64,000 nucleotides of DNA from Plenodomus lindquistii (Eukaryota > Ascomycota > Dothideomycetes > Pleosporales > Leptosphaeriaceae), in assembly GCA_025504975.1 (NCBI GenBank), contig JANUWI010000010.1, positions 992,001 to 1,056,000 of the forward strand. Direction: 5' to 3'. Shown here piece by piece: positions 33,646 to 44,583 of the stretch. The position numbers and the translations under genes were made by a program. How positions within the stretch are numbered: the first letter of the stretch is position 1; each line of letters starts with the position of its first letter. Below the pieces are notes generated by a model. The model worked only from the letters and a program-made list of their open reading frames with translations. It did not search any database and was not told where the DNA came from.

Positions 33646-34927
33646 ATGTCAGCCAAACCCAAGACACCCGAATGGCAACGCGCTACTGCCGACAACTCTT
33701 CGTCACCACAGCCACCCAAGGTCGAAGAGAAGGAGGTCGAGGTCGAGCAACCGGTGCAAGCGCCGACGCCTACCGAACACGACATCTCCAGCGACGAGAG
33801 CGAAGAAGCAATTGCAACACCAAGCGAATCAATAGCATCGGAGGGGGAGAGCGAGAGCCCCGATCTGCTGGAACAGGCGCAACGATTCCTCGAGGATCCG
33901 ACGATACGCGATGCGCCACGGGAGAAGAAGGTCGCTTTCTTAGAGTCGAAAGGCGTAAGGCCTGAAGATGTGGAAACACTGCTTGGTGTAGAACCACAGG
34001 AGAACAACGCCGTAGCTCTGGAGGATGCTGGCGAACGAGCCTGGTCGACGGTAAGTTGCCTTTCACCCACACCTTCGAGACGTCGAGGTACTTCACTTCT
34101 AGGCCATGGTCAACTAATCATCGCAGGCACCTTCTCAGCCAGTAGAGACACCACCGGCACCACCACAGCCGCGCGTGCTCCCACCCATCGTCACCTACCC
34201 AGAGTTTCTTGCGACTAATGAGAAGCCGCCACCCCTGATGACTACTGCGCGACTGATGACCACGGCATACGTGACAGGAGGCCTCATGGCAAGCATCTAT
34301 GGGCTTTCGAAATATATAATCGCACCGATGACAGAGAACCTTGCAGAATCGCGGCACGATTTCGCCCAACATACGCAAGAGCAACTCAAAAAGCTCAACG
34401 AGCAACTAGGAAAGGCAGTGTCGGTGGACCCTGCGAGCAAGGCAAAGATCGTGAAAGATGTCGCAGACGACGTGTCAGAAGCAGACTCAGATCCAACCGA
34501 GCTATACCACCGCGACTACGGCACGCAGACGACCCCAACACTGTCACGCAGACCGTCCGTAACCTCCACAGATCCCCAACCTCTTGTAACGGCCCACGAG
34601 AACCGCCTCAAGATTATTAAATCACATCTCCAAGAAATCGAATCCAATCGTACAAGCAGCAGCACATCCCAAGACTCCTTGAGAACAAAGGTCTCTGATC
34701 TCAGCGCATATCTGACCGAGATGAGCTATCAGAACCAGTACTACTCCAACATGGGCTTTTATGGCCAGTCATACGGGGCGAATGGATCAAAGGATGGGAA
34801 GAATGATCAGATTGAGGCGGTCAAGAGTGATATACGGGCGGTGAAGGGTGTATTCTTGAGTGCAAGGAACTTTCCTGCTGGTGGGAATAATGCGCCTCCA
34901 ATACCTACGAGCAGAGTCGGTGCGTGA
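33646..34927 (+). CDS. Peroxisomal docking protein of the Pex14/Pex17 (Pex33-like) type
   Basis: Exons 33646-34050 and 34127-34927, with a 76-nt GTAAGT...CAG intron, encode 401 aa. The N-terminal 70 residues are acidic and disordered. Residues about 73-115 form a Pex14-like N-terminal domain (LLEQAQRFLEDP, KKVAFLESKGV). A short hydrophobic segment follows at about 175-195 (AYVTGGLMASIYGLSKYI), then a coiled coil (QEQLKKLNEQL) and a long Ser/Thr-rich tail. Such proteins sit in the peroxisomal membrane and take part in docking of the Pex5/Pex7 import receptors; filamentous fungi have both Pex14 and a Pex14/17 (Pex33) paralogue. The degenerate N-terminal domain and short membrane segment make the Pex14/17 form more likely, but canonical Pex14 cannot be excluded. 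Confidence 0.75.
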
Positions 34928-35317
34928 AACACTTAGCGGAATGTATATTTACTGTAGCATCATTATGTAAAATCCTACAGAAGCCCAGTGGAAGGACGCT
35001 ATGTGTTACATCTGTCTGTACTGATTCGTGATTCATTTGAAACTGCAAGGGGCTGAACACTTGATGTATCACGAAGAAACGATCGAAGCGCTGCGCGATC
35101 AGTGTGCAACGTCTACTTTCCACGTCTTACTTGCTTACATTCCCGAAAAGGAAGATTGGCATGTGAAGCGTGCATGTTGTACCAAAACGTTTGTCTTACA
35201 CAAGTGCCTGCGCCCCACCAGTTTGATTGACGTCATTCCTAAAACAGTTACTTGTACTTCGCTTCCGTCGTTCGCCGATGCTCCATAACAACACTACCTT
35301 CGATTTGATAGTTCATC
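34928..35317. other. Intergenic, nothing notable
   Basis: 390 bp between two plus-strand genes. Shadow ORFs only. Confidence 0.5.
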
Positions 35318-37486
35318 ATGGCGGGCTGGGCATCGAAGTTGCCCTCGTTCGGGCAGTCGAAACATGACGAAAAGGATGAGACGTCGCTTACCACGATCCT
35401 CACGGCAGAGCAATGCGCCGACCTCACGTTCCTGATAGCGACCATCACTGCTGGCATGCGTCAATCTCTGGTGGACACATTCACTGCTCAGGAAGTTCCA
35501 TTGGACCCAAAGTCTACGACATCGGAACAGGAGAGCCTGGTCGATGCATCGACAAACCTTGATGAAGGCAAAGTGGCGAAAGAGGACAAAGTCAAGAAGG
35601 AGCGAAGAGAACGCGAGAATGATGCACTGGAAGAGCTAGCGCAGCCAGAGGTTCAAGAGCTCAAGATAGAAATGTTGAAGTATTTCGACGGGTGGAGAGG
35701 CAAGGTCATCTCTAGGGTAGGCGAGATTGTAAACTCACGTGAGAAAGCCAAGGAACAGACACGACACGTCGAGGGCAAAGAAGTCAAACGTATCGTAAAG
35801 AAGACTGAGACTAAGACGACTGCGATCAGTAGCCTCGATGAAAGTACCGAGGACGAGGATACAGCGTTTAAGGAGCGGTACACGCCCGTGAAGAACGCTC
35901 TTATGCAGCTGGACGAGAGCAAGAGAGCTCTAACGCTACATTCACTGGTTCTCATCCTCCTTAGTCTTGAGCACTACTCGGCACACTCTCGCATCCTACT
36001 CCTTCATCTCACGAGCTCATTCAACCTCAGCCTATCTGTATTGAAGAAGGATGAAGAGACAGTCGCGCAAGGTCTACTGGAAGCCGCGTCTCAGCAACTG
36101 AACGCCGACGCCGAGACCAAGAAGGCAGCCGAAAAGTCCCAAACTGCTCGCAAGTGGAAAGTGGGGCTTGCAGGTGTTGCTGGTGCGGCGCTTATCGGTG
36201 TCACTGGTGGTCTGGCTGCCCCTCTCCTCGCAGCCGGTGTTGGAAGCGTCATGGGCGGACTTGGTCTTGGAGCAACAGCCGCCGCGGGATACCTCGGAAC
36301 TCTTGCTGGCTCATCGGTCCTTGTTGGCGGGCTATTTGGTGCATATGGCGCTAAGATGACGGGGCGAGCCATGGACAAATACGCTCGCGAGGTGGAGGAC
36401 TTCGCGTTTCTACCCATCCACCACTCGCAGGACCCTGCCCAAAAGGACAACGGCTCTCGTCGCCTCCGCGTTGCGATCGCAGCATCAGGATGGCTGCACG
36501 AGCCAGAGGAAGTCAGTAAGCCCTGGCGATACATCGGCAAGGGCACAGAAGGATTCGCTCTACGGTGGGAACTCGAAGCGCTTCTCAGCCTCGGCCACAG
36601 TCTCGAGACCTTCGTCACTAGTGCAGCGTGGGGTTTCGCAAAGAAGAAGATCCTAGAACAAACCATCTTCGCCACGCTGACAGCAGCTCTTTGGCCCCTC
36701 GGACTACTCAAAGTTGCCAGCGTCCTCGATAACCCGTTCAGTGTAGCAAAGTTTCGCGCCGACAGAGCCGGTGAAGTCCTTGCCGACGCACTCATCAACA
36801 AGGTCCAAGGCGAACGTCCCGTCACACTCGTCGGTTACTCTCTTGGTGCCCGCCTAATCTACTCCTGTCTCCAGAAACTTGCTGAGCGCAAGGCGTTTGG
36901 CTTAGTAGAGAACGTAGTATTCCTCGGCGGTCCCTGCCCTTCCGATGCCCCAGATTGGCGACGCATCCGTGCCGTAGTCAGCGGCCGAGTCGTAAACGTC
37001 TTCTCCAAGCAAGACTACATACTCGCATTCCTCTACCGTACCTCCTCCGTCCAACTCGGAGTTGCAGGTCTCCAACCCATTCTGGGTATTCAAGGAGTGC
37101 AAAACGTCGATGTCAGCGAACTCGTTGATGGACACTTGCAGTATCGTTATCTCACTGGATCTATCCTACGCAAAATCGGCTTCGAAGACGTGGACATCAA
37201 GGAAGTCGAACACGCAGAAGCAGAACTGGCAAAGCAGAAGGAGAAGGAGGAGAAAGAACGACGGAAGAATGAGAATAATGAGGGTGAGGGGAACGAAGAA
37301 AAGGAAAAGGAGAAGTTGGAGACGGAGGTCAAGCAGAAGAAGGAACAGAGCTTCATGCAGATGATGCAGCAGAAGACGAAGAATCTGGATATTGGCGGAT
37401 TTGTTGGTGGGCTTGGGGGAAGTGGGGCGAAGGGCGACGTTGGGGCAAAGGAGGGGACTGGGGAGAAGGTGCGGAAGCAGGCTTAA
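35318..37486 (+). CDS. DUF726 family membrane protein with alpha/beta-hydrolase fold (TMCO4/Mil1-like)
   Basis: A single exon encodes 722 aa. The order is a charged N-terminal region, a helical segment with long Lys/Glu stretches, a glycine- and alanine-rich hydrophobic block at about residues 285-345 (VGLAGVAGAALIGVTGGLAA and following) that can form two or three membrane helices, then the hydrolase-like part with the nucleophile elbow LVGYSLGAR (Ser about 508) and VVFLGGPCPSD. The last about 80 residues are a Lys/Glu coiled coil followed by a Gly-rich tail. The yeast relative (YFL034W/Mil1) has been linked to clathrin AP-1 trafficking; a lipase activity is possible but not shown by sequence. 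The start at 35318 follows an in-frame stop-containing leader. Confidence 0.88.
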   Translation: MAGWASKLPSFGQSKHDEKDETSLTTILTAEQCADLTFLIATITAGMRQSLVDTFTAQEVPLDPKSTTSEQESLVDASTNLDEGKVAKEDKVKKERRERENDALEELAQPEVQELKIEMLKYFDGWRGKVISRVGEIVNSREKAKEQTRHVEGKEVKRIVKKTETKTTAISSLDESTEDEDTAFKERYTPVKNALMQLDESKRALTLHSLVLILLSLEHYSAHSRILLLHLTSSFNLSLSVLKKDEETVAQGLLEAASQQLNADAETKKAAEKSQTARKWKVGLAGVAGAALIGVTGGLAAPLLAAGVGSVMGGLGLGATAAAGYLGTLAGSSVLVGGLFGAYGAKMTGRAMDKYAREVEDFAFLPIHHSQDPAQKDNGSRRLRVAIAASGWLHEPEEVSKPWRYIGKGTEGFALRWELEALLSLGHSLETFVTSAAWGFAKKKILEQTIFATLTAALWPLGLLKVASVLDNPFSVAKFRADRAGEVLADALINKVQGERPVTLVGYSLGARLIYSCLQKLAERKAFGLVENVVFLGGPCPSDAPDWRRIRAVVSGRVVNVFSKQDYILAFLYRTSSVQLGVAGLQPILGIQGVQNVDVSELVDGHLQYRYLTGSILRKIGFEDVDIKEVEHAEAELAKQKEKEEKERRKNENNEGEGNEEKEKEKLETEVKQKKEQSFMQMMQQKTKNLDIGGFVGGLGGSGAKGDVGAKEGTGEKVRKQA

Positions 37487-38690
37487 GTTTAAGAGACGCC
37501 TGTTCTACAGTCGAATGGTTAGATATCAGCGTCTATGAGAGCACACTTCAAATGAGTACACATTCCAAGAGCGCTGTCAGAGAACATTGTTACGTGCTGT
37601 CTCGTGCATGCACGTGCTCCGTTCGAACCGATAGTTTGACTCAGTGTCTTCACTGCCTTTACATTTGCCTCACCTCGAAACCTCAGCGAAGCATGAGCTT
37701 GTTATGCACAGCGATATGTCTCCATAATTGCCTCAACACACGCAAATGCTGATGTTGTAGAGGACGTCCGGCGGCATCAATATCATGTGACCATAGCATG
37801 ACCATCTCGAAGGGCTCAGGAAAGACTGAGGCCCGAGAGTAGACCAATGTGTTGCACATACGAAACCCAGAGGTATTTGTACTGTTCAGCCTTGCATCCT
37901 AGTAAATCGTTTCACGAGTAAGATTAGAAGGAAGTCATGTGATATCTTGGTACGGCACCCTTGGATACAAGGCGTCCATAACGCTATACAAGGCGCCAGA
38001 CAACATCACAATCGCGTCCACTAGCAGATCAAAGGTTGACAGGACTTTTGAATAAGATGAAGTACGTCTGTATCGAAGTTTCACCTCTCATCAACGTAGG
38101 TCTTGAGCAGTAGTAAGCTTGTAGTGGTCAGAGACCCAAGGGCCAGCTGGCAACGACAAGGCAGAACGAGAGACCCGATGCGAAGGTGATGCATCGGTGG
38201 CTGGTCATGTCTTGAGTATTTGGAGGAGGGATTCAGTGTCATTGTATTATGTACAGTGTGCTTGAGGGGGACTACTGTTGGAGGCCGCCCATGCTCTTGC
38301 TGATATACTTCACTCAAGGTGAAGAGAGCATGTCAATTGTGCAAGATGACTTCCTATTGTGAGCTTTTGGACATTCTAGAGGGGTTTCGGGCTCTACTGA
38401 CGAGAGCTTCGAGTGTCGGTGTCCTGCGTAGGTGGTAGTCGGAAAGAGTAGGTGCCCGCCATGCGGCCCCCGGAGAAGGCTTGGCAGTCTGCCCTCTCCC
38501 AGTGCTATAACATGCGCACCACCCACCTCCGCACCCCTCCTCACCTGCTCTCCACCTCAGCTCCACACCTTCTCCCATCTGGCTACTCCGATCCGGCCCG
38601 ATTCCCCTTCCAGTCCTTCGACATTTTCTTACGACTCTTTTCCAATTTCTTGACCAGCAGTGTACCATACCCTTTCGGTCGTCATTCACC
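37487..38690. other. Intergenic region, no gene seen
   Basis: 1.2 kb between two plus-strand genes. A pyrimidine-rich leader (CTCC- and CACC-rich) at about 38500-38690 is typical of a fungal promoter/5' UTR for the next gene. Nothing else was recognised. Confidence 0.5.
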
Positions 38691-39611
38691 ATGTCGTCGT
38701 CGCTTCGGTCAAACTCGACGCACCAGCAGCAAGGACAATCTATGAGACCACAGGAAGGATCCTGCTCTGCACAGGTTCCTGTTGGAATTGGTCACCCCCC
38801 TCGTTCTATCGATGCACGTCGCCGCCCTGTGATTGGCTCAGATCGTACCCAGTCACCACGACCGGCCAGCAGGATACGCAGCCCACTTAGAGGTAGTACC
38901 AGATCAGCACACATTCACCAGATGGTAAATCATCTGGAAGAAACTCCAGATGCCGATGTCCATGCATACCCCTCGTCGCCTTGTCGCCCATCGGAACTAC
39001 CGGGGTACCGGACGGCTACCCATCCGCTTGGCGGCATGCCATTCCTCCCGCGTAGTTGTCAGGAAGTATACCAGCAAGGAGCTGGTCAGCTCATCGTCGA
39101 ATATCGTCAACATTCATCAATAGGTCGTAACGTCAGATCGTCGTCGTCGACCAGCCATAGCAGGACTAATGGCCCATCAAGGAACACCTCCTTTTTGCCG
39201 CACCATCGCCGACCAGTGCTTGAATCCACATCTTCTGAAGCACCAATTCGTAAATTACCTGCTATTATCCTTCAGAGTCGACCTTTGAAACTCACTGGCG
39301 ACGATGTTGTCCTCTTTCCAGATGACGTCGCGACAACACAACGTCACCAGGCCTGTGCATCGCACCGTCAACCCGAAATTGAAGCCGAGGATTCAAGGAT
39401 TTCAGGGTCGAAACTGAACGCGATCGAGGGTCATCGCTCTCTGAACGTGGTTCAGCGGTCAGGACCACCTGCAGCACCTCGTCCGGCACGATTGCCGACA
39501 CCTGAACTCTCCGATTTGGAGAATATAGGTTTCTGCGAGTGTCGCGTATGCCACACTGGCGAGGAAATGTGTAAACAGTACGGTCTAGAAGTTAGTCTAT
39601 TTCCAAGGTGA
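38691..39611 (+). CDS. Hypothetical protein, Arg/Ser/Pro-rich with a C-terminal cysteine cluster
   Basis: An uninterrupted ATG-initiated frame of 306 codons. I do not recognise a family. The first 200 residues are Arg, Ser, Pro and His-rich and probably disordered. The C-terminal 30 residues contain a cysteine group (CECRVCHTGEEMC) that could bind a metal. No signal peptide or membrane segment is visible. A pyrimidine-rich leader directly upstream and the absence of any competing frame of similar length support a real gene, but introns at the 3' end cannot be excluded. Confidence 0.6.
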   Translation: MSSSLRSNSTHQQQGQSMRPQEGSCSAQVPVGIGHPPRSIDARRRPVIGSDRTQSPRPASRIRSPLRGSTRSAHIHQMVNHLEETPDADVHAYPSSPCRPSELPGYRTATHPLGGMPFLPRSCQEVYQQGAGQLIVEYRQHSSIGRNVRSSSSTSHSRTNGPSRNTSFLPHHRRPVLESTSSEAPIRKLPAIILQSRPLKLTGDDVVLFPDDVATTQRHQACASHRQPEIEAEDSRISGSKLNAIEGHRSLNVVQRSGPPAAPRPARLPTPELSDLENIGFCECRVCHTGEEMCKQYGLEVSLFPR

Positions 39612-40115
39612 ATTGCACTCGAGACGCCCGTCGTTCGTCGGTGATCCCATGCTGGAATGTATAATACCCCAAATGTGCTTCTCCTGGTCCTGTCACATAT
39701 GGGGAAGATGTCGTCTTCTTCATTCAACCAAGCTATTGCGACATGATATCAGTCATATTTGTCGTGTGCTCCTCGTGAGCGTGTATTCTCGTAGTTTCTC
39801 CCAAGCACACTAGCAGCTTCTCTATTCAGATGCAGCCCAGCCAGTACCGCTTCTGTATGACGGTCGCTTCCGTCAATGTTGGTGTCGTACATTGTCTGCC
39901 AGGATAGGTCTTTTGTCTCTAAATCAGATGGCGTGTCTTTCTCGGGTTCTTGACTTTACGCACAACTGGAGCGGGGTTCGCTATGGAAGGTCCACGATTT
40001 TGGCATACATCTGCACACTTTGACGTATAAGATTGATAGAATGAAACATCTACCAATCAGTGTGCGTTTTCTTGTATACGCTTGAGTCGGCGACAGAGGC
40101 AAGCTCTCGAGACTC
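39612..40115. other. Intergenic between convergent genes
   Basis: 504 bp where both neighbouring genes end. No feature recognised. Confidence 0.5.
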
Positions 40116-40715
40116 TCATTCCTGCTGACGCTCGCTCTCGACGACGAAGTATTTCCCAGACTTCCGCTCTGCTGACCCAAGGACATCCCAGTCCTCGACA
40201 TCGCGAGCGTCGACTGGTGTGGTGGTGTCTCTCTGTATGCGCTTATGGTATACCCCTATAACCTTCTCTTTGCTCAAGGCCTCCTTGAGGGTGTCCAGAG
40301 AGACAGTATGCTCCCGCTCTGCCTCCTTCGTCTCGTCTCTCAGCGCTCGGAGCGGCGTCACGCCTGTTGTGTCTACCTCCTGTATCTTGCCGACAAAGTG
40401 CAGCTGCGCTGCCAGCGTATCGAGCATCTTCTGCTCTTGTTCCGGCGACTCTGGCGGTGGAAGCGCGGATAGCCGAAGCAAGTGATGCAGTTGCTGTGAT
40501 GAAACTTGCGGAGCATCGGGCGCACGAGTCTTTGGTGGTAAGAGCGACTCAACAGACCATGTTGGCTCTGCGAGAAGCTGTTCGAGTTCCTCCGCTTTGA
40601 CAGGCTCGGGGACTTGAATTGTGTTGGACTTTGTGCTGGACGAGCGTATCTGGCGACGGCATCTCAAGAGTTGAGTCGCGCATCTTTGGTACCGAATTGC
40701 GTGGAAAGAAGCCAT
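40116..40715 (-). CDS. Mitochondrial glutamyl-tRNA(Gln) amidotransferase subunit C
   Basis: A single exon encodes 199 aa. The GatCAB-type complex converts misacylated Glu-tRNA(Gln) into Gln-tRNA(Gln) in mitochondria. The N-terminus is Arg-rich with few acids (RCATQLLRCRRQIRSSS), a presequence. The GatC domain runs from about residue 55 to 130, with SSQQLHHLLRLSALP, LAAQLHFVGKIQEVDT and the hallmark VTPLRALRDET. The C-terminal 60 residues are an extension typical of fungal versions. The start at 40715 is the first ATG of the frame; the Sec17 gene begins divergently 391 bp away. Confidence 0.87.
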   Translation of the reverse strand: MASFHAIRYQRCATQLLRCRRQIRSSSTKSNTIQVPEPVKAEELEQLLAEPTWSVESLLPPKTRAPDAPQVSSQQLHHLLRLSALPPPESPEQEQKMLDTLAAQLHFVGKIQEVDTTGVTPLRALRDETKEAEREHTVSLDTLKEALSKEKVIGVYHKRIQRDTTTPVDARDVEDWDVLGSAERKSGKYFVVESERQQE

Positions 40716-41106
40716 GTCAGGGTCTTTGAAGTTGAGTTGCGTAGATTAGTCTGGGTGGGTGGAGAGCTTCTCGGCTCAGAACATCGGAATCCAAAAGCCC
40801 TGAAACGCAAGGAGGAGCTTGTTACGTGTCAAGCCAGCTGAGATCGGCCTAGGGTGTTGTTGTCGATGTTATGTCGTCGAAGTCGAAAGTGCATATTAGT
40901 TTCGAGCTAGTATATTTCAGGAAAGGCCCACTTCTGCCTTCACGTACGCGCACGGCCGTGTGCGTGGGTCGTCATTGCTTTCGACACACCTACTGCAGCC
41001 ACCTGTCTCGACCATCACCTCCAACAACATCTGTTCATAATTTCTCCCGATACCCATTCGACTTTCTCACGTACAGGCATAGCTTTTGTTATCAAAATCT
41101 GTAATC
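40716..41106. promoter_or_regulatory. Bidirectional promoter region (GatC / SEC17)
   Basis: 391 bp between outward-facing starts. The SEC17 side is CT/CA-rich; no TATA box seen. Confidence 0.5.
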
Positions 41107-42394
41107 ATGGCTGGCGATCCGCGAGCGCTGCTCCGTCAGGTGGGGCTCACTCTTGGAACTCAGCCACAAAGTAGATAACTGATATGGTGGTGCTACAACA
41201 GGCAGAGACATCATTGCAGAAGGCGTCCGGGGGTTTCAGCTTCTTCGGAGGTCGACAGGACAAGTGTAGGTATTATAGTGTTCTGGAGGCGAACTTCAAC
41301 TGATGCACGTGACAGATGAGGCTGCCGCCGAACAATTTGTTGCCGCAGCGAACGCTTTCAGGATGCAAAAGATGGGTACGAGATACATGTTCCGGACACG
41401 ACCAGGAGCTGTGTTGCGGATCAGCCAGCGATTCAGAACTAATTCTTGCACAGGCAAGGAAGCCGGCGAGGCATTCGAGAAGGCCGCATCGGTTCAGCGC
41501 CAACAACTAAACGAGCCTGATGATGAGGCCAACACACTCACAGAAGCTTTCAGTATGTTTAGGGCCTTCACAAGGTTGAATATAACTCATGCGGTTGATA
41601 GAGGCCTACCGAAAAGACGATCCCGAGTCAGCCGCACGGTGCTTAGACAAGGCTATCTCACACTACTGCAGCAAAGGTAATTTCCGCCGTGCTGCAACCC
41701 ACAAGCAGAATCTTGCCGAACTCTATGAGAATGAGCTAGGCGACAACACTCGCGCGGCAGCCGCATACGAGGAGGCTGCTGGCTGGTACGAGAGCGTGAG
41801 TCCAACCATAGCTGCATGCTTAACATCCTACTAGTGCCATGCTGACATGACTGTAGGATAACGCTGAAGTAAACACATTCCAACCCGCTTTTGACTTTTT
41901 GGGCAAGACTAACACACCGAAACAGGCGCTTGCCAACAAGCTTTGGCTGAAGACTGCTGATCTTGTTGCACTTGAGGGCAAGGACTACTACAAGGCCATC
42001 GAGCTATACGAGAAGGTGGCAAAAACCTCCATACAGAACAACCTGATGCGATGGTCGGTCAAGGAGTACCTTTTGAAGGCTGGTATCTGCCAGCTGTGCA
42101 CAGGAGACCAGGTGGGCGTGAACGCGGCGCTCGATAGGTACAGGGAGCTTGACCCAAGCTTTGTACAGCAGAGAGAGCACCAGCTCCTGACCGACCTGGC
42201 GGCCGCAGTACAGGAAGGCGACCAAGAGATGTTCGCTGACAAGGTACGCTAGGACTTACCCCTTCATTATATTTAAAACTAACGAATGATAGCTATTCCA
42301 ATATGATCAACTCAGCAAGCTAGACAAGTGGAAGACGACGCTGTTGTTGCGGATTAAGAGCAATATTGAAGAGACGGGCGAAGACTTTTCTTAG
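41107..42394 (+). CDS. SEC17: Alpha-SNAP, vesicular-fusion protein Sec17
   Basis: Eight exons: 41107-41139, 41202-41265, 41316-41375, 41454-41552, 41602-41795, 41857-41868, 41926-42243 and 42293-42394; 293 aa, the normal length of Sec17. It is the cytosolic adaptor that recruits Sec18/NSF to SNARE complexes for disassembly. TPR-like helical repeats are visible: [70 protein letters not shown]-type and [11 protein letters not shown]. The C-terminal leucine motif that stimulates Sec18 is [14 protein letters not shown]. All introns are GT-AG, 49-78 nt. Exon 6 is only 12 nt. Intron 6 (41869-41925, 57 nt, branch CTAAC) is a multiple of three without a stop, so retention would add 19 residues. Confidence 0.94.
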
Positions 42395-42840
42395 GTATAT
42401 CACTCATTGTTTGGCGTCTCTTTGTCATGCGATACTCTCTTTCCGCATACATGAGTTAGACATACACCTGAATCAAGATTTACAAAATCATTTGCAACAT
42501 GAGCCTCTTCGTTAACGGCCGTGGCTCAATATTGATATCCGGACTGAACGCTTGCTATCAAGTATAGACATATGTCTAATGGCATCAGGTTACCGTGTTC
42601 GTCTCTGGCTTGCGGAGGCATGTTAATCACATTTTCTTATGGTTTCAGTAAGGGCTCATGGTCGTTATACTACTTCATTTCATTTTGAGACCCTCTACTG
42701 TGGAGGTATCTCTCGGAACTACTTTTGTCTGGTGTTTTATTTCTCTTCCTGTCGCATCGCATCCGAAACCTACCCCTTGTTGCAACAGGCCCCATTATCA
42801 ATGTGTCTGCACATGGAGCTAGTAGTTCCTTTTTATGTGA
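42395..42840. other. Intergenic between convergent SEC17 and glutamate decarboxylase
   Basis: 446 bp holding both 3' UTRs. No gene or repeat recognised. Confidence 0.5.
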
Positions 42841-44583
42841 TCAACACACGGCCCGGTACACACCCTTGTGGGTAGGGTTCTTGGCTTTGTGCTTGTGCTC
42901 CTTTTGCAAACCTGGGCTTGCATGCTGCTTCTCTACACTGGGTGCTGAGGGTTGGAAAGCCGCGAGGTCCACCGAATCCGTCTTCATCAATAGCTCAGTG
43001 ACGCTAATGATATCGGTCACTAGGCGATCGATCATATCCAGCGACAGACTCTCGCGAACAACCACTCTGAGAATCTCAGTCTTTTCTTCACCAGGTGGTA
43101 GGGGATAGTCTATGCATGTCAGATATCGTTTGGCAACCCCCTAGATTGAAGCACTTACTGGGAATAATGTATTGCTTTGCGCGCAACAAGTTGCTGACGG
43201 CTTCTTGCTTGACGTGTGGGAAATCCTTATGGAAGTCGTCGGTGAGCGTAAATGCAACTACCGGCAGTCCAGCGTTGTAGTCTGCGCTGGTATCACCCTC
43301 GTCGAACTGCTTCTTTCCCTTGACAAACTTCAGGTCGCCCTTCTTTCGGTGAATGTCGGAGACACAACGGTACCAGCCGGTATGTTCCAGTGCTCGACTC
43401 AGCAAGCGTGCGTTCGCCAACGTGTTCTCCATGATACCACGGTACCCAGAGAACCCAAGATGAATGAGATTGTAGTACTGTGCAATGATCTGGGCACCCG
43501 GACGGGAGAAGTTGAGCGTGTATGATTCTTCTGTGCCGCCAAGGTAGTGCAGCTCAAAGACGAGGTGCTTTGGCAGGTAGCTTTCATCCCTCCAGATGAT
43601 CCAGCCCACGCCCGCATACACGAGACCGAATTTATGGCCACTCACATTAATACTTGAATCTGTTAGCACATCAGTCAAGCGAAGAGTCCAGAGGCTTCTT
43701 ACCTCTTGACGCGAGGAAGCTCAAAGTTCCACTTCTTTCCAGCTTTTGCGTGCGTGAAGGGTGCGATGAACGCACCCGAGGCACCGTCCACGTGAATGGG
43801 AATATCGACACCAGTTTCGTTCTCGTAGGCATCCAGAATATCAGAGATCTCCTCAACAGGCTCGTAGTGCCCGGTGTAGGTCGACCCCAGGATAACGAAA
43901 ATGCCAATGGTATTCTCATCGATGTTCTCCTTGACTAACTTGGGGTCCAGACGGTATGATGAGTCCTCGCTGACTGGAAGGATGCGAGCCTCTACTTCGA
44001 AGTAGCGGGCAAACTTTTCGAGCGCCACCTGAGCATTGGCTCCCATCACGATATTGGGGTTGGACGTGTCTTTGCCTTCTGCTCTGCGCTTCTCCTGCCA
44101 GCGTCTCTTCATCGCAAGTCCGCCCAGATGGATGGCCTCACTAGAACCGGTGGTCGCTGAGCCAATGGCTTTCTCTCCCTTCTGTACGCCCCAAAGATGA
44201 GCAAGAATGGAAATACAGCGTGCGTGCATATCCATCATAGCCGGATACTCGTCGGCATCAGACATGTTCTTGGATAGATTTTCCACCATGAGCTGCTCGG
44301 CTTCCTTCTCCATGTAAGTCCCAACGAAGGAAGCCAGATTCAGACTAGGCCGTCCATCCAGGTCCAGCTCGTCCTTGAGCAATTGGTGGACAACATCAGC
44401 TGGGGCACCATCTGCGGGTATCTTGAACTTCGACAGCTCGGTACCAGATGCATAACGACTGGAGTAAGGCGTTATGTGGGAAATTGCTCGGTCGCCACCC
44501 TTTTTTCCGGCAGCCTTATGTAGCGGATGGTCGCGGAGTGTCTCGACCAGCTGATCAGGGTCGACATGGCGAGCAAGAGGCAT
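42841..44583 (-). CDS. GAD1: Glutamate decarboxylase (PLP-dependent)
   Basis: Exons 44583-43703, 43652-43159 and 43109-42841 encode 547 aa; introns of 50 and 49 nt are GT-AG. It converts L-glutamate to GABA and CO2, with roles in the GABA shunt and stress or spore germination in fungi. PLP-site features: ATTGSSEAIHLGG, HVDGASGAFIAPF (Asp binding the pyridine nitrogen) and INVSGHKFGLVYAGVGW with the Schiff-base Lys about 301. The C-terminus ends with a basic His/Lys-rich tail (KEHKHKAKNPTHKG) after the catalytic domain, reminiscent of but not diagnostic for a calmodulin-binding tail. The start at 44583 begins the conserved N-terminus (MPLARHVDPDQLVETLRDHP). Confidence 0.93.

Noticed and set aside
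36091..36825. 244-codon minus-strand frame
   Set aside because: Antisense shadow of the DUF726 gene.
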